Shown here piece by piece: positions 1-64,000 of a DNA stretch of 64,000 bases. Location of the stretch: positions 6,271,701-6,335,700 of the forward strand of contig OZ026531.1 of the NCBI GenBank assembly GCA_964019695.1, written 5' to 3'. Made by a program: the position numbers and the translations under genes. The first letter of the stretch is position 1. The number at the start of each line of letters is the position of its first letter. Source of the stretch: Loripinus fragilis. Lineage: Eukaryota; Mollusca; Bivalvia; Lucinida; Lucinidae. The notes beneath the pieces are model-generated. The model was not told where the DNA came from, ran no database searches, and worked only from the letters and a program-made list of their open reading frames with translations.

Positions 1-1010
1 AGGAGGCTGCAGAGGCTCGTCCGAGTCTACACTTGTCAAAATGCCACATTGTTGAAAATTTCATGCACTGGCTATTTTTTTATTAATTTCAGGAAATGTG
101 TTTACGATGAAAGTAGTACTATTACACGGGGCCTTAGCACCAAACAGTTACAAAAACCAAGATACTGCAGCTAACTATTACACTCTTTGATAATTTGTGA
201 CAACGCGCAAAAACAACTGATCAAAAATTGCCAACCAAAAAGTCGCACCAGCGGGGGACATACCCACTACTAAGTTTACATGGACATGGACGCCGCTGCA
301 GGAGTTGACATCAGAATATTGTGATATTTACTTTGTTTTGTGATGTATTAGATCAAGTTTTAGTCTCTTCTAAAGTATGGGGAAAATGTGAACTTTGATT
401 TTACGATAAATTTGAATATTGCGTTCACATTTTTTAACTTTTTCTTTTATTCGAAATAAGATAAAATACAATTTTATAACACAGATGTCGTTTATATTTG
501 TTGAAAATTTGAAAATGATTTGACCAGTATTGACGTAGATATGAGCCCATTTATATGTGCACACTTATAAGTGTTGTAAGTGTATGGTTAGTTCTATTAG
601 GATACTACTACCTTTTATTTTCTTTATCGCGAAATCTTCATTTTTGTACACAAAAATTGGTTTGTGCCACTGGATTCAAATTATTTTGAAAAGTTAGCGC
701 TAACTCTCATCTACAACTTTCATTGTGAACACATTTAACTAAAATCAAAAATAAAATGACATCTCTGAACATCAATGTGAAAAAAAAAACACGAAAAGCG
801 CGCGCGCGCGCGCGTGTGTGTGTTTTAATCTATTTTTTTTTTTTATAGATTTAGGTACCCAAATATAAAGAGGTATAAATGTAATATTCGCACGCTATCT
901 CTTATTCCAAATGCACATCAGTCAGCTGTTGAAAGCTAGTTGTAACCGACAGTCGAACAATTAACTATTTTACTAATAAATGTCAATAGAGCTCTGACGT
1001 GCGAAAACTA
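1..1010. other. Non-coding flank, no gene seen
   Basis: AT-rich sequence with no convincing coding region. The first ~55 bases resemble 7,278-7,340 (shared 'ctacacttgtcaaaatgcca'), so they are a copy of a dispersed repeat. A short microsatellite lies near 800. Confidence 0.6.
798..822. repeat. (GC)n(GT)n microsatellite
   Basis: A run of alternating GC followed by GT dinucleotides, bordered by A-rich and T-rich tracts. Alternating purine-pyrimidine DNA of this kind can adopt Z-form; no function is implied. Confidence 0.9.
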
Positions 1011-3607
1011 GGGTGGGCATCAGCGGAACTACCGCGAAATCGCGTCAACGTAAATTTGTTCCTTCGTCACATCCGGGACCTTTCGCGTTAGTGGCATCGT
1101 CACACAAAAGCCAAACAAAGGTAGGTACTCTCGCTTGTTTTGATTTTTTGTAAAAGAATGAGCAAACTATGTAAAAATCCGGCAATGCTATTCCATGTAG
1201 ATATGATTTACCTTGATAAACAGGCCAAACGCGATGTTGAAAATAGCTTTGCTCTGAGATGAGGACCGTAACCAATTCGAACACAGTACGGGATTTCTTC
1301 AGTTTTATGTCAAAACGAAGAAAGTTTGCAGATGTTTTGCCAGTTTTAGCTCAGAGCACGAGCATTTTACACATGGCATGCACATAACAGCCCTTATTCG
1401 TCCTTCGGACGTAAAAAAATCGAACCGATCATTTACTATAAAGGAATGATGCCAATGTTTTCAGGCGCGGAGGCTCCTTCGCCATCGCGTTAGTTGTAAC
1501 GTCACGCTCTAGTTCCTTGGAGGATACCATGTCAGTACATGCAGGCGCGGAGAGAAATGTGTGTAATATTGTAGTATCTGCTGAAACACCCTAATCGACC
1601 ACCATTCCATCTCAAGCTGCTCCCCATGTACAAACTAGCACTCTTACCCCTGTCTCACCCCCAAGACTCCCACAACCTTTAGCTCAGCCTTTTGCGCCAA
1701 GTATCAGATATCGTCCACTGGCCCAAATAGATCTATTTGATTTATCTGTCAGACCATGCGAGTTTGTCTCCACGAATCCAATAAGCCTGCGCATTTTTAA
1801 AGCTTCACCAGAGCTCGCACACACAAAGTTTTGATGTAGATAAAGACAAGGCCAACTTTTAGACCACCAGCTGGATACGTCAGCATAAGCGTATAAAGAA
1901 GGCTTTTGCGATACATACCGAAATATTGTGAGCTGACCCATATAGATACCCTTTTGGGATTGGTTTGGGTTGCGTTGGGGTGTATATTAAAGAGCTATTC
2001 AGTCACTGCAAAGGCGGCAACTTTCATATGGCTATAAAAGGAAATCAGGTTTTATCTATTTGGTACAGTAAATAAGTTGTTTGAGCTGCGCAAACGTGTG
2101 TGCGTTCAATGGAAATCCTGGCCGTTAAACTGGTTTACCCTTGCAAAGATCGTAATGGTAATGAAGCTGAAAATGAGGCGCGGTTTTATTCAAAAGTAAC
2201 TGTATCATCTTGCGTCATTACTTCAGTAAAGACCCAAATCATACTATTTAATCCTTAAAACGCCAGCAAAGTGACTGTATCAGAAAATGTCTGATTATTG
2301 GTTAACGAAATAATAGAGGCAACCAGTGTGGACCCAGATCAGACGGCTCCAACAGGAGCCACCTTATCTGGGTCTACATTGTTTGTCGAGTGGCTTCAAA
2401 CGACACAAGCAGACGATCTTTGTTGCATTGGCACTCTAAGGGTAAATAAATGTACGGTCAGTATTTCCATTGAACGCACGCACGTTTGCGCAATCTAAAC
2501 AAGGTATTAACTCTACCAAATAGATAGAAACTGAACCACGACGAGATATGAAAGTTGCCGCCTTTGCAGTGACTGAATAGCTCTTTAATATACCTCCCAA
2601 CACAACTCAAACCAATCCCAAAAGGGTATCTATATGGGTCAGCTCACAATATTTCGGTACGTATCGCAAAAGCCTTCTTTATACGCTTATGCTGAGGTAT
2701 CCAGCTGGTGGTCTAAAAGTTGGTCTCGTCTTTATCTACATCCATACTTTGTATGTGCGAGCAGCGAAAGCTCTGGTGAAATTTCAAAAAATGCGCAGGC
2801 TTATTGGATTCGTGGCACTTGCGATAAGTGAAAATCTCATGTACTGACGCATACATACGTGTAAAGTTATATAAACACACTTCAAGTCTATTTGGGCCAG
2901 TGGACGATACATGATACTTGGCGCAAAAGGCTGAGCTAATGGTTGTGGAAGTCTTGGGGGTAAGACAGGGGTAAGAGTGCTAGTTTGTACATGGGGAGCA
3001 GCTTGAGATGGATTGGTGGTCGATTGGGGTGTTTAAGCAGATACTATAATATTACACACATTTCTCTCCGCGCCTGCATGTACTGACATGGTATTCTCCA
3101 AGGAACTAGAGCGTGACGTTACAACTAACGCGATGGCGAAGGAGCCTCCGCGCCTGAAAACGTTGGCATCATTCCTTCATAGTACATGATCGGTTCGATT
3201 TTTTTTACGTCCGAAGGACGAATAAGGGCTGTTATGTGCATGCCATGTGTAAAATGCTCGTGCTCTGAGCTAAAACTGGCAGAACATCTGCAAACTTTCT
3301 TCGTTTGACATAAAACTGAAGAAATCCCGTACTGTGTTCGAATTGGTTACGGTCCTCATCTCAGAGCAAAGCTTTTTTCAACATCGCGTTTGGCCTGTTT
3401 AGCAAGGTAAATCATATCTACATGGAATAGCATTGCCGGATTTTTACATAGTTTGCTCATTCTTTTACAAAAAATCAAAACAAGCGAGAGTACCTACCTT
3501 TGTTTGGCTTTTGTGTGACGATGCCACTTACGCGAAAGGTCCCGTATGTGACGAAGGAACAAATTTACGTTGACGCGATTTCGCGGTAGTTCCGCTGATG
3601 CCCACCC
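1011..3607. mobile_element. 2.6 kb foldback element with ~1 kb inverted arms
   Basis: The left arm starts GGGTGGGCATCAGCGGAAC and the right arm ends with its reverse complement. The match continues at high identity to about 1,990 on the left and 2,590 on the right. The ~600 bp centre has its own weaker inverted repeat and the VDPDQTAP palindrome seen at 12,743 and 59,157. No transposase or conserved protein is visible. Flanking bases show no clear target duplication. It is probably a non-autonomous foldback DNA transposon; a local inverted duplication is the alternative. Confidence 0.8.
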
Positions 3608-5380
3608 GTGGAAAAGGGAAAAAAAGACTGAGTTTGACAGCCACAGATAATCCCCAGGAGATAATCCTCTGTTGTTAAAACTTTATAATAATGGTATCAG
3701 ATCTAATTTGTTAGATACGTCATTACCATATGTGATTTTGTCACATGATTTTCAATGGTCACTACTTTCCCTTGTCTCGCATATCACAGGGCTCTCGCTA
3801 AGGTGGCATTGTCTCCCCCTTCATGTATCTTTCTGCTTTGTAAATGCACGTTCTTGTTCTCCCACAGCAGATCAGGATTGTTTTTACCCATGTGAGATAA
3901 TTCTTTCTCACATACCAATTCATACAGGATCGATTGATCCCTATGTTAGCTCGCTGTTGGAAAACTCTGTCCAACATCGCTACCCATGTGAGATAAGCGT
4001 AACTAATACGAGATAAGCTACACACGCCTGGTTGCTAATGTGAGATAACCTACACATGACATTTTTGGCGCATGATTGTATTTCTTCGGATTGTTGAGAC
4101 AGTCAGTTGAAATTTCAGCAATTAAAGTCGACCTTAAACGTGGTATAAAGTAAAACTGCGCATTTTTACTTAAAACATTTATTCAATGCTTTGAACATGC
4201 TGAGTACATTGCGATTGACATATTTTGATGTGTTGGGCAATGAGTGACTGAATGCGTCGGGACCGGGGGGTCTTGAAGATGTAAAAAAGAAACACATTTT
4301 CCTCAACAAACAAGGCTATAGATATAAAATTCGAAAAGCATTTTCTGAAATCAGAGTAAATTGTTAAATACAACATTGGTTTAAAAACTCTTCTGCAACA
4401 GCAAGGGCATATCAGAACCTATATTTTATTGTGACTTAGTTTACAAATTCAAGAGAAATGTTGGAAAACCTTATTGTAGTGATCAATTCAAAAAGTTTAT
4501 CAAACGTTATATAAAAGCTGGATATAATTTGGATATTAATTCGAAGCCAATATACACTGGGATATTCTTTCAAGATATAATGCGACAGTCTGCATGCCCT
4601 GTTGTTAACCAAATCACGGTTTATAGCTATGTTTTCCTCTTTAATTGCACGATGGTGGTTCATACCTCAGACTCAATGACGGCTCTATCGTAAAGCTTTA
4701 ATCCGTGGGTTGGCGCCTGATGCTTGGCTGCAGCTGGGCCCACCATACCTGAACTTGAGGTTTTCTTTAGCTCTGACTATCTGGGACTCGTGAGCCTTTT
4801 TCTTTGTTTCATCATAGTACGTTAATATGGCTATATTGTTTCTCTATGATGATGCGTTGCAATAGTTAGGAATTCTCCATTCGAGCTTAACATTTTTGTG
4901 CTTCAACAACAGCAGAATCTAGGGCGAAGATTTGGTACCAGTATAATGCTTTTAAGCCCCCCAATAGCTTTGGCTGCTGTCCGTGTTAATGTGGTGGTTC
5001 TGTTGTTGTTGTTGTTGATTCGATGTTGAATGTTACTCCCATCGTGAGTTTCTGTAATCTTTCTATGATTTGTTGTGTGTTACTTTGTGTCCATTCTAGT
5101 CTTACATTATTATTGATGGGGAAGAGGGAGCTGGTCGATACGCTTTGTTTGTCATCCTGATGCCTTGTGATTGTTGTGTGGCTCTTCCTCATTATGCCAA
5201 AGGTTAGTATGCAGTTTGTGATTTTAATATTTCCTGATCACACTCACTATTTTTATTACTGTTGCTGATAAACTAGTTCTTGTAAATCCAGTTTTGTAAA
5301 ATAACCATTTGTTCATTGTACAGTACATCGACAAATGTAGAATTGGTATGTGAGATAAATAATCGATCATTGTTCTTCAG
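3608..5380. other. Intergenic stretch, no gene seen
   Basis: No conserved coding segment. 'TGTGAGATAA'-type words recur between about 3,880 and 4,050, giving a weakly repetitive stretch. The open frames here are short and show no family motif. Confidence 0.5.
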
Positions 5381-5384
5381 TGTT

Positions 5385-5530
5385 AACAGGAAAATCCCAA
5401 ACCTCGGGTCCACTGTTCAGTGGGAAACTCGGCAAGCCTTGTTTCCCACTGGAATGGTGGGCCCTCCGGTTAGAGCTGAGTTTCCCACTGAAGGGTGGGC
5501 CCTTGGGTTGGGATTTTCCCATCCACACTG
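5385..5530. repeat. Foldback repeat with GGGCCC-rich stem
   Basis: Outer arms 'gaaaatcccaaacc' and 'ggttgggattttcc' are inverted copies. Inside, several 'tttcccactg' words lie in both orientations. The middle holds 'actcggcaagcc', the apex word that recurs in other foldback families in this window. Confidence 0.7.
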
Positions 5531-5739
5531 AACACCAATGATTGATTCTATTTATATCACATACTCTGTACCAACCCTTGGGAAAGATAGTATCGAGCAA
5601 CGGCACGTCGAAAGACATGTGACATCATTGGCACTTTAAAGTTACGTTATTATGTTATATTTCGCACCCCAGCGTACTCAGGAACCTCTTGAAGCTTTTT
5701 CGAAATATAAGAATGCGGTATTTAAGGGTGAGCAAGAAA

Positions 5740-5885
5740 AAGAATCTGCTATTTGTGTGAGGATGGGATAGAAAAGTCCGTCCCTCAGGATCACCATTTG
5801 TCATCACTCGGCAAGCCTCGTGATGCCAAACGGTGAGCCTCAGGACGGATTGTCTATCCCATCCTTACACATATGTAAGATTCCT
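5740..5885. mobile_element. Foldback MITE, apex CTCGGCAAGCC
   Basis: Arms around 'gaggatgggatagaaaa' and 'tatcccatcctta' are inverted, ends read 'aagaatc' and 'gattc', and the loop is 'cactcggcaagcctcgtg'. Related copies are at about 33,700-33,860 and 48,075-48,225. Its right edge is where the RNase H LINE begins. Confidence 0.75.
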
Positions 5886-5886
5886 A

Positions 5887-7050
5887 TAGTCTCTTACTCT
5901 TGCAACCATCACATTACATGGACTATAAGCACATTTATACAGATGGTTCAAAAGACGATATGAAAGTAGGATGCGCAGTAGTATCTGATGACTTCTCTGA
6001 AACTATGCGAATTCCAGATGGGTCCTCAATTTTTACAGCAGAAGCAAAAGCTATAGATTTAGCATTAGATCTTATTGCCGACTGTAAAACTTCTAACAAA
6101 TTTATTATATTTTCAGACTCCCTATCAGTATTAAAATCTTTAGATCATACATCTTCAAAAAATCCCCAAATTCAAAAACTACTTGAAAAAAATCATGAAT
6201 TATCAGAATTAAATGAAATAGTTTACTGTTGGATCCCTAGCCACATTGGCATTGCTGGCAATGAAAGTGTGGATCAAAAAGCAAAGGATTCATTGAATTT
6301 ACACCCAACGAACTTTTCAATACCTTATGCAAATTTTAAATCTTTTATCAATAGGTACATTTTAAACAAATGGCAAATCTTATGGAATAACAGTGTTGGT
6401 AATAAACTCTTTGAGATTAAACCTGTCATTGGACAATCTCAACCAGTAGTACGAAATGTCAGACAGGAGGAAGTCGTCCTTACTCGTCTACGTATTGGTC
6501 ATACAAGGATCACACACTCTTATCTTTTAAAACGAGAGGAACCACCGTATTGTTTTGGATGTGATACAGTCTTTACAGTCCGCCATTTTCTACTTGAATG
6601 TGGTGATTTTTCACATATAAGAAACAAATACTTTCATGTTGATACAATCAAACAATTGTTTAATGATGTACCTATTGATAATGTCTTTTTATTCTTAAAA
6701 GAGATTAATCTTTTTAACAAATTATAGCTATTATTTTCCTTTGAACTGTTTACTTATTTAAACTTACTTTCATCATATCATTTTCTTTTTTGCAGGAGAA
6801 GATCATGCATAGTCATCTGATTAGCCTATGTTGTTGTCAGATATTGTACATGATCTTCGCTGTAAAATGATTACTATTTTATCGTCTTTGCTATACTCAT
6901 ATATTTTATGTGTCAAATTGTTAATATTTTAGCTTATCTATTATAGTTTTAATGTTCAGTAATACTTCTCTTACCTAACCTTGATGACGCTAATGACCCA
7001 AAAGAGTTGATGCGTCGTTAAACTCCAACTCATCATCATCATCATCATCA
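5887..7050 (+). mobile_element. 5'-truncated LINE, RNase H end and 3' UTR
   Basis: The element keeps only the end of its polyprotein (RNase H plus a C-terminal zinc-binding region), then an AT-rich 3' UTR, and finishes with a (CAT)n tail at about 7,029-7,050. A simple-repeat 3' tail and 5' truncation are typical of target-primed LINE insertion. LINEs with a terminal RNase H belong to groups such as I, Nimb or R1; which one cannot be decided here. Confidence 0.8.
5900..6727 (+). CDS. RNase H domain of a truncated LINE polyprotein
   Basis: This is an open frame of about 275 residues with no genuine start; it is the tail of a longer polyprotein. RNase H signatures are in order: YTDGSKDD (first catalytic Asp), AEAKAIDLAL (Glu), FSDSLSVLKS (Asp), and IPSHIGIAGNESVDQKAK (His and last Asp). 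All the expected acidic residues are present. Near the end, CFGCDTVFTVRHFLLEC fits the Cys-Cys-His-Cys pattern of LINE C-termini. In an intact LINE the enzyme removes RNA from RNA/DNA hybrids during second-strand synthesis. Upstream reverse transcriptase is missing, so it is an insertion fossil despite the open frame. It lies downstream of the host gene, on the opposite strand. Confidence 0.85.
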   Translation: MQPSHYMDYKHIYTDGSKDDMKVGCAVVSDDFSETMRIPDGSSIFTAEAKAIDLALDLIADCKTSNKFIIFSDSLSVLKSLDHTSSKNPQIQKLLEKNHELSELNEIVYCWIPSHIGIAGNESVDQKAKDSLNLHPTNFSIPYANFKSFINRYILNKWQILWNNSVGNKLFEIKPVIGQSQPVVRNVRQEEVVLTRLRIGHTRITHSYLLKREEPPYCFGCDTVFTVRHFLLECGDFSHIRNKYFHVDTIKQLFNDVPIDNVFLFLKEINLFNKL

Positions 7051-7277
7051 TAGGTTGCATGGGCTGATCCATAAAATTCCATCTGGGGATCCTGGCGATG
7101 TTTTTTAACAATAATGAGCCGTGACATGAGATTTCCAACAATGTGTAGTGTGCGACCAGCAAAGCTTCAGATCAGCCTGCGCATACGCGCAGTCTGATCA
7201 GAGCCTTTGCTAGACGCTTGAATATTCTTTGAGTATTAAGCTACTGACCGAACAATATTTGGAGTTTCAAAGCTTAA

Positions 7278-7560
7278 AAGGAGGCCGCACAGGCTCATCT
7301 ATGTCTACACTTGTCAAAATGCCACATTATTGGAAATCACGTGTCATGGCTCATATTAGTAATCAACGTATTTCATAGAGGACCGTATGAACCTCCACCG
7401 AGAAGCAATAGGACCCAAAGAGGTCCAATTGCTTCTGGAGATGGGTACGTACCAGTATATCTATATAAACCTATAGCAACTTGTGAATTTCGAGGGGGGG
7501 AGGGCGAGGGGTCTGAACCCCTGTTATTCCTTTGGGATCCGCCCATGGGTTGGGCTGTGA
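7278..7560. repeat. Composite of dispersed repeat fragments
   Basis: The first part repeats bases 1-55. From about 7,360 there is a fragment of the family seen at 29,230-29,400 and 60,350-60,600 (shared 'gaggaccgtatgaacctcc'-like words and an 'agaagcaat...attgcttct' inverted pair). Confidence 0.55.
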
Positions 7561-7615
7561 TTGTGTCATTTCCTTATCATATCATTTTGTTTTTCGTTCT
7601 TGTTCTTATAGTTAC

Positions 7616-7844
7616 AGGAGAAAACATGTCTTCTGGGTTTCGGACAAAATGAGATTCAAACCAGACTAATCAGCTACAGAGACTAGCTAGAAAATTGAAA
7701 TTTCGCTTGTAAGATGTCTAGATATAATACTTTCTAATAAGCGAATAAAGAAGGTGCTGTTCAGACTCGCGGACGCGCAGGCTGGTCTGCGCCTTTGTTG
7801 TTCGCAAACCCCCAAATGACAGGTTTTCTCTCGTCGAGACCCAT
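7616..7844 (-). mobile_element. MITE, GGGCCTC family, copy 1
   Basis: A ~230 bp repeat containing 'ctagctagaaaattgaaatttcgcttg' relatives and GC-rich 'gcgcaggctggtctgcgcc'. Copies are at 11,338-11,573, 46,052-46,294 and 63,474-63,698. Ends resemble 'gagaaaacctgtctt' inverted. No coding capacity. Confidence 0.75.
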
Positions 7845-7915
7845 AGTTATCTTTTTGCATGTTTTTTTCTGTGATGATACAGTACTAAGCAAAAATAGAG
7901 ATATGTAAAAATATG

Positions 7916-7921
7916 TTTATT
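7916..7921 (-). promoter_or_regulatory. Possible poly(A) signal AATAAA of the NRF-6-like gene
   Basis: The plus strand reads TTTATT, so the minus strand reads AATAAA, about 310 nt downstream of the stop codon at 8,235. It is a good positional candidate, but such hexamers are common in AT-rich DNA. Confidence 0.35.
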
Positions 7922-8234
7922 TGTTACATTTTAAAGATATATGTATTATATACACGTATTATTTGGCTATATCAAATGTTTAGGAAAACACATTAAAAGG
8001 CTGTTTCTAATAAATTCCATTACATTTTAAAGCTAGATCATAAGAACCATCTATGACAGTTTGGAAAGCGTGTGGTCTGGAGTTCTTTTATCAGTTAGAC
8101 TTAAGCTCCTCAAAATACACAATCATAATGGGCAGTTCCATGATTATTGTATCATTATGTATGGTTAAAATGGCACAGTATTTTCTTCTTCAGGATGTTC
8201 CATTCGGTTAGATAATTAATCTTCACTCAGCGAG

Positions 8235-61131
<52,897 letters not shown>

Positions 61132-61197
61132 CTGTGGACGAAAATAAGAAAAGTACAAGATATATAAACTACCATATGAACTTCGAAATAGCAGATG

Positions 61198-61425
61198 AAA
61201 CCCTTAACCCTTAAAGCGCCACCTATAATTTGCAGCAGACGACAATTGCAAATTTTGTCGCTTTTTCAAAAATGACAAATAAGGCATGATATTTCGTGAG
61301 AATCGTCTGCTGGCAGACGATTCTCATGAAATATCATATCTGATTTTTTTTTTAAAATCAAGAAAGATGTTGCAAAATTTGTCGTCTGCTGCAGTCGTGA
61401 TTGGCGCTTTAAGGGTTTACAGTGT
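61198..61425. mobile_element. Palindromic MITE 'CCCTTAAAGCGCC'
   Basis: Ends 'cccttaaagcgcca' and 'tggcgctttaaggg' are inverted, with 'gcagcagacgacaa' and 'ttgtcgtctgctgcag' inside, and the centre is 'gagaatcgtctgctggcagacgattctc'. Shares its gcagacgac words with 12,560-12,860. Confidence 0.85.
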
Positions 61426-61899
61426 ATATGAATTTGGAACAGTGAGCTTTTATTTATAAGACTCCGATTTATGAGACAATTCAATTGCAATTGTAGTTTC
61501 ATACAGGTTACCGGTAAACAGGTACGTTGGTAAAAAGTGAAGACCCAGACAAAGTGTCGCTTTTGGCAGCATTTCATTAGGGTCTGCACTGATTGCTTAG
61601 ATAAAAACGTCTTCCGTTACAGAAATGCCTCATCCTATAGAAATTATACTGGCAACCATGGACAATTCCATACTTATTGTATCAATATGTAGGGGTTAAT
61701 CCGTCAGAATGAAATGGGTTATTCGCTGGTACCCGACAAATGTGTAGATTTTGCCCTTCAGTCGAAATCCAGTAGCACTTTATCAATGCACTAAGGAATG
61801 AGCTGACCTTTTAAAATATAACTTATTTCAATTATATATGTAAGTTCTGTTTTATTGTTACAATGCATGAAATGGACAAAATTATAACATCTGGATTAT

Positions 61900-62215
61900 G
61901 CAGCATGCGGAGATCCAGAGGGTGGGGGACAGGGGTCCTGACCCCCTATCCCCCCGAAAACTCACAAATCTATAGGGTTTCTTGGCAATACTGGTCCGGA
62001 CATTTAAAAATCAAAATTGCTACCAAGCCAGCATTCAATGTTGGGCCATCAACGGCCCGCCAGCGAAACGCCATTTAAATTACATTTCGCTTGTGGGTCG
62101 ATGATAGCCCCGCTTTTAGTGGTATTTGGATACTCTCTCCCCTCATCAACTGAAAAAAACGCTGTCAAAGTTGGACCCCCTCTGACAAAACTTTCTGGAT
62201 CCGCGCATGTGCAGA
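61900..62215. mobile_element. MITE with GGATCCAGA-type ends, degenerate
   Basis: 'gcggagatccagagggtggg' and 'aactttctggatccgcgcat' are inverted. The interior 'ggacccctctgacaaa' is again of the same broad family as 60,350-60,600. Confidence 0.65.
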
Positions 62216-63050
62216 AACTGTTTGCAAAGGTTACAAGAGATTCCAAAAGAATTAGTTGCAAGTTCTATGTAATAAATATGTAGTGAGTGTCTATAATCGA
62301 AAACAAGCGTGGGTGACTTGCCCATTGATCCCATAACAGTTTATTACATATCTAACGTGATTATGGTCTGAAAATCATTAAGAGCTTATGTTTTACATAA
62401 ATAAGACTTTCATAAACAATTCAGAAAGTTCAATCAAAAATATGTTTCGTCAAATTGATTTTTGATCTTGCGCTGATAACCGATTTAGAACATAGGGCAT
62501 AGAATAACCAAAGGTTCAAATAATCAAACTTTTTGAGAGTAAACTTATGAATACATTCTTTCCATTAGTTTTAGTATTTGTTTTGGGTGGCCAAAAACCC
62601 CCGTCTTGATAGCCACACTGGTTAGCCGGCCGTACATGCACAATGGCGTAGCCAGAACGCTGAAAAAGTGACGCGCATCAAAGGGAGACTACTTGATCGA
62701 GCAGTGGTTCTCTTCAATTGTGTCCTTTTTCAAAATGGGAACTTCTCAAAAAGGAAAGAATTTGCTCCCAGTGGGAGCGAATTCTTTCCTTTAAGAGAAT
62801 TTGCTCCCAAAGTTTCTTTTTGTAATTTGAACACATACGTATTTTGACAACAGACTAGCCATTTCCTGTTACTATTTAGATTCAAGCTAGTCTCCGTAGC
62901 TAAACAGATGGTTTTGACGCTTTGCCGCCTGGTCTTCGACTCCAAAGAAAATTCTGCACGTGACCAAACTCACGTGATCATCGTAAACCACTTACATTGC
63001 GATGATGGCAGTTGCATCCAGTGAACGCTTTTCCTGACATGAGACTTCCA
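62216..63050. other. Upstream intron, small foldback only
   Basis: Contains the 'ttgctcccagtgggagcgaa' foldback at 62,710-62,830 (relative of 43,070). No exon for the expected NRF domain is recognised. Confidence 0.5.
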
Positions 63051-63059
63051 CGTTCTCCA

Positions 63060-63450
63060 ATTTTGTCGAATTCCGTGTGGCCGCAATTGTGACTGCAACA
63101 TATATATTTATCAAAGATGCATTATGGCCGTAATTATGGCAGCAAAATAATTATGCATCAAAGATGCATTATGACCGCAATTGTGGCTGCAGCATATAAT
63201 TATACATCAAATTTACATTATGGCCGCAATTGTAGCTGAAACATAAGTATACAGCAAATATGCATTATGGCCGCAATTGTGGCTGCAACATAATTATACA
63301 GCAAATATACATTGTGTCCGCAATTGTAGCTGAAACATAATAATACATCAAATATGCTTATGGCCACAATTGTGGCTGCAACATAAGTATACATCAAAGA
63401 TGCTTTATGGCTGCAATTGTGGCTGCAACATAAGTATACAGCAAACATGC
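63060..63450. repeat. ~60 bp tandem array 'GGCCGCAATTGTGGCTGC'
   Basis: About six or seven degenerate units, each with 'tatggccgcaattgtggctg' then 'caacataattatacagcaaa' and 'tatgcat'. Open frames across it are repeat artefacts. Confidence 0.85.
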
Positions 63451-63473
63451 GTTATTTAACCCAGTTATATATG

Positions 63474-63698
63474 ATATGGGCCGCGAAGCGAGAAAATGCT
63501 ATCTTCGAGACTTCCAACAAAAATATATTCAAACCAGCCTGCTCAGCTTAAGAGACCAGTTAGAAAATTGAACTTTCTCTCCTAGCAAGTCTAGATGTAA
63601 TTATTTCCAATAAGCGAATAATAAAGGCGCTGATCAGACTGCGCGGATGCGTTGCTGATCTGCACCTTTGTTGTTCGCAAACTCGCGTGAGGCCCATA
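63474..63698 (-). mobile_element. MITE, GGGCCTC family, copy 4
   Basis: Starts 'atgggccgcgaagcgagaaa' and ends 'caaactcgcgtgaggcccat', in the same orientation as the copy at 7,616. Confidence 0.8.
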
Positions 63699-64000
63699 TG
63701 AACAAATGTATTTTCAATTGTAGGGTTTTATGATGATGATTTTCGTCTTTTTTCAAATTCCAATAGATGACTCTGTAAGCAACCATTGAAGACCCTGGTC
63801 AGTCGCCGCTTTCTGCAGCGTCTGATCTGCGTCTTCACTGTTTACCTATGTCCTATGCGTACATTGCAAAGTCTGCAACTTTTGATCTCCTACTTTTAGA
63901 AATAATGCTTCTAATTGTAAAGAACACGGTAATATAGCTAAATTTCGGGTATACATTCTACCAGTTATGTATAAACCTTAACAAAGTATCACTATCAAAC

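Noticed and set aside
63060..63450. CRISPR-like regular repeats
   Set aside because: Units are contiguous and degenerate with no unique spacers, and the genome is clearly an animal's. The same applies to 26,640-27,530 and 30,301-31,126.

Overview
This is a 64 kb stretch of an animal nuclear genome, most likely a bivalve mollusc. The evidence is AT-rich DNA, one gene split into small GT-AG exons over more than 50 kb, and introns packed with foldback repeats, LINEs, SINEs and a Polinton-like element. One short palindrome yields the peptide VDPDQTAP, which I recall from many bivalve gene predictions. The species cannot be named from the sequence alone.

One host gene dominates. On the minus strand, from 61,131 down to 8,235, eleven exons can be chained with matching codon phases at every junction. 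They encode the C-terminal ~567 residues of a 'nose resistant to fluoxetine 6' (NRF-6)-like, acyltransferase-3 family multi-pass membrane protein. Its 5' end, which should encode the secreted NRF domain, lies beyond the right edge of the window. The stop codon is at 8,235-8,237 and a possible poly(A) signal at about 7,916.

Layout from left to right: 1-5,900 is outside the gene and holds a 2.6 kb giant inverted repeat and small foldbacks. 5,900-7,050 is a 5'-truncated LINE with an RNase H domain. 8,235-13,056 holds exons 11, 10 and 9 (numbered from the first exon seen). 13,081-26,039 is a Polinton/Maverick-like element with long terminal inverted repeats, AG...CT ends and a 6-bp target duplication with one mismatch. 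It carries only a few decayed minus-strand genes plus a nested 6.2 kb repeat element rich in AGGTCA. 26,400-27,530 is a ~90 bp satellite. 29,414-31,126 holds exons 8 and 7, and exon 7 lies in an array of six 155-bp tandem copies. 35,943-39,167 holds exons 6 and 5. 39,200-42,890 is a CR1/L2/jockey-type LINE. 44,769-45,570 is exon 4 plus an array of copies of its first half. 47,870-47,966 is exon 3. 50,380-57,530 contains a Tc1/mariner relic and an L1/Tx1-type LINE relic with a smaller transposon inside it. 59,619-61,131 holds exons 2 and 1. The rest is MITEs and tandem repeats.

The most interesting signals are at the contact points between repeats and splicing: two arrays built from exon pieces, a MITE whose target duplication rebuilds a 5' splice site, and a 13 kb element that ends 24 nt from a 3' splice site. 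Several otherwise unlike foldback families also share the apex sequence CTCGGCAAGCCTCG.
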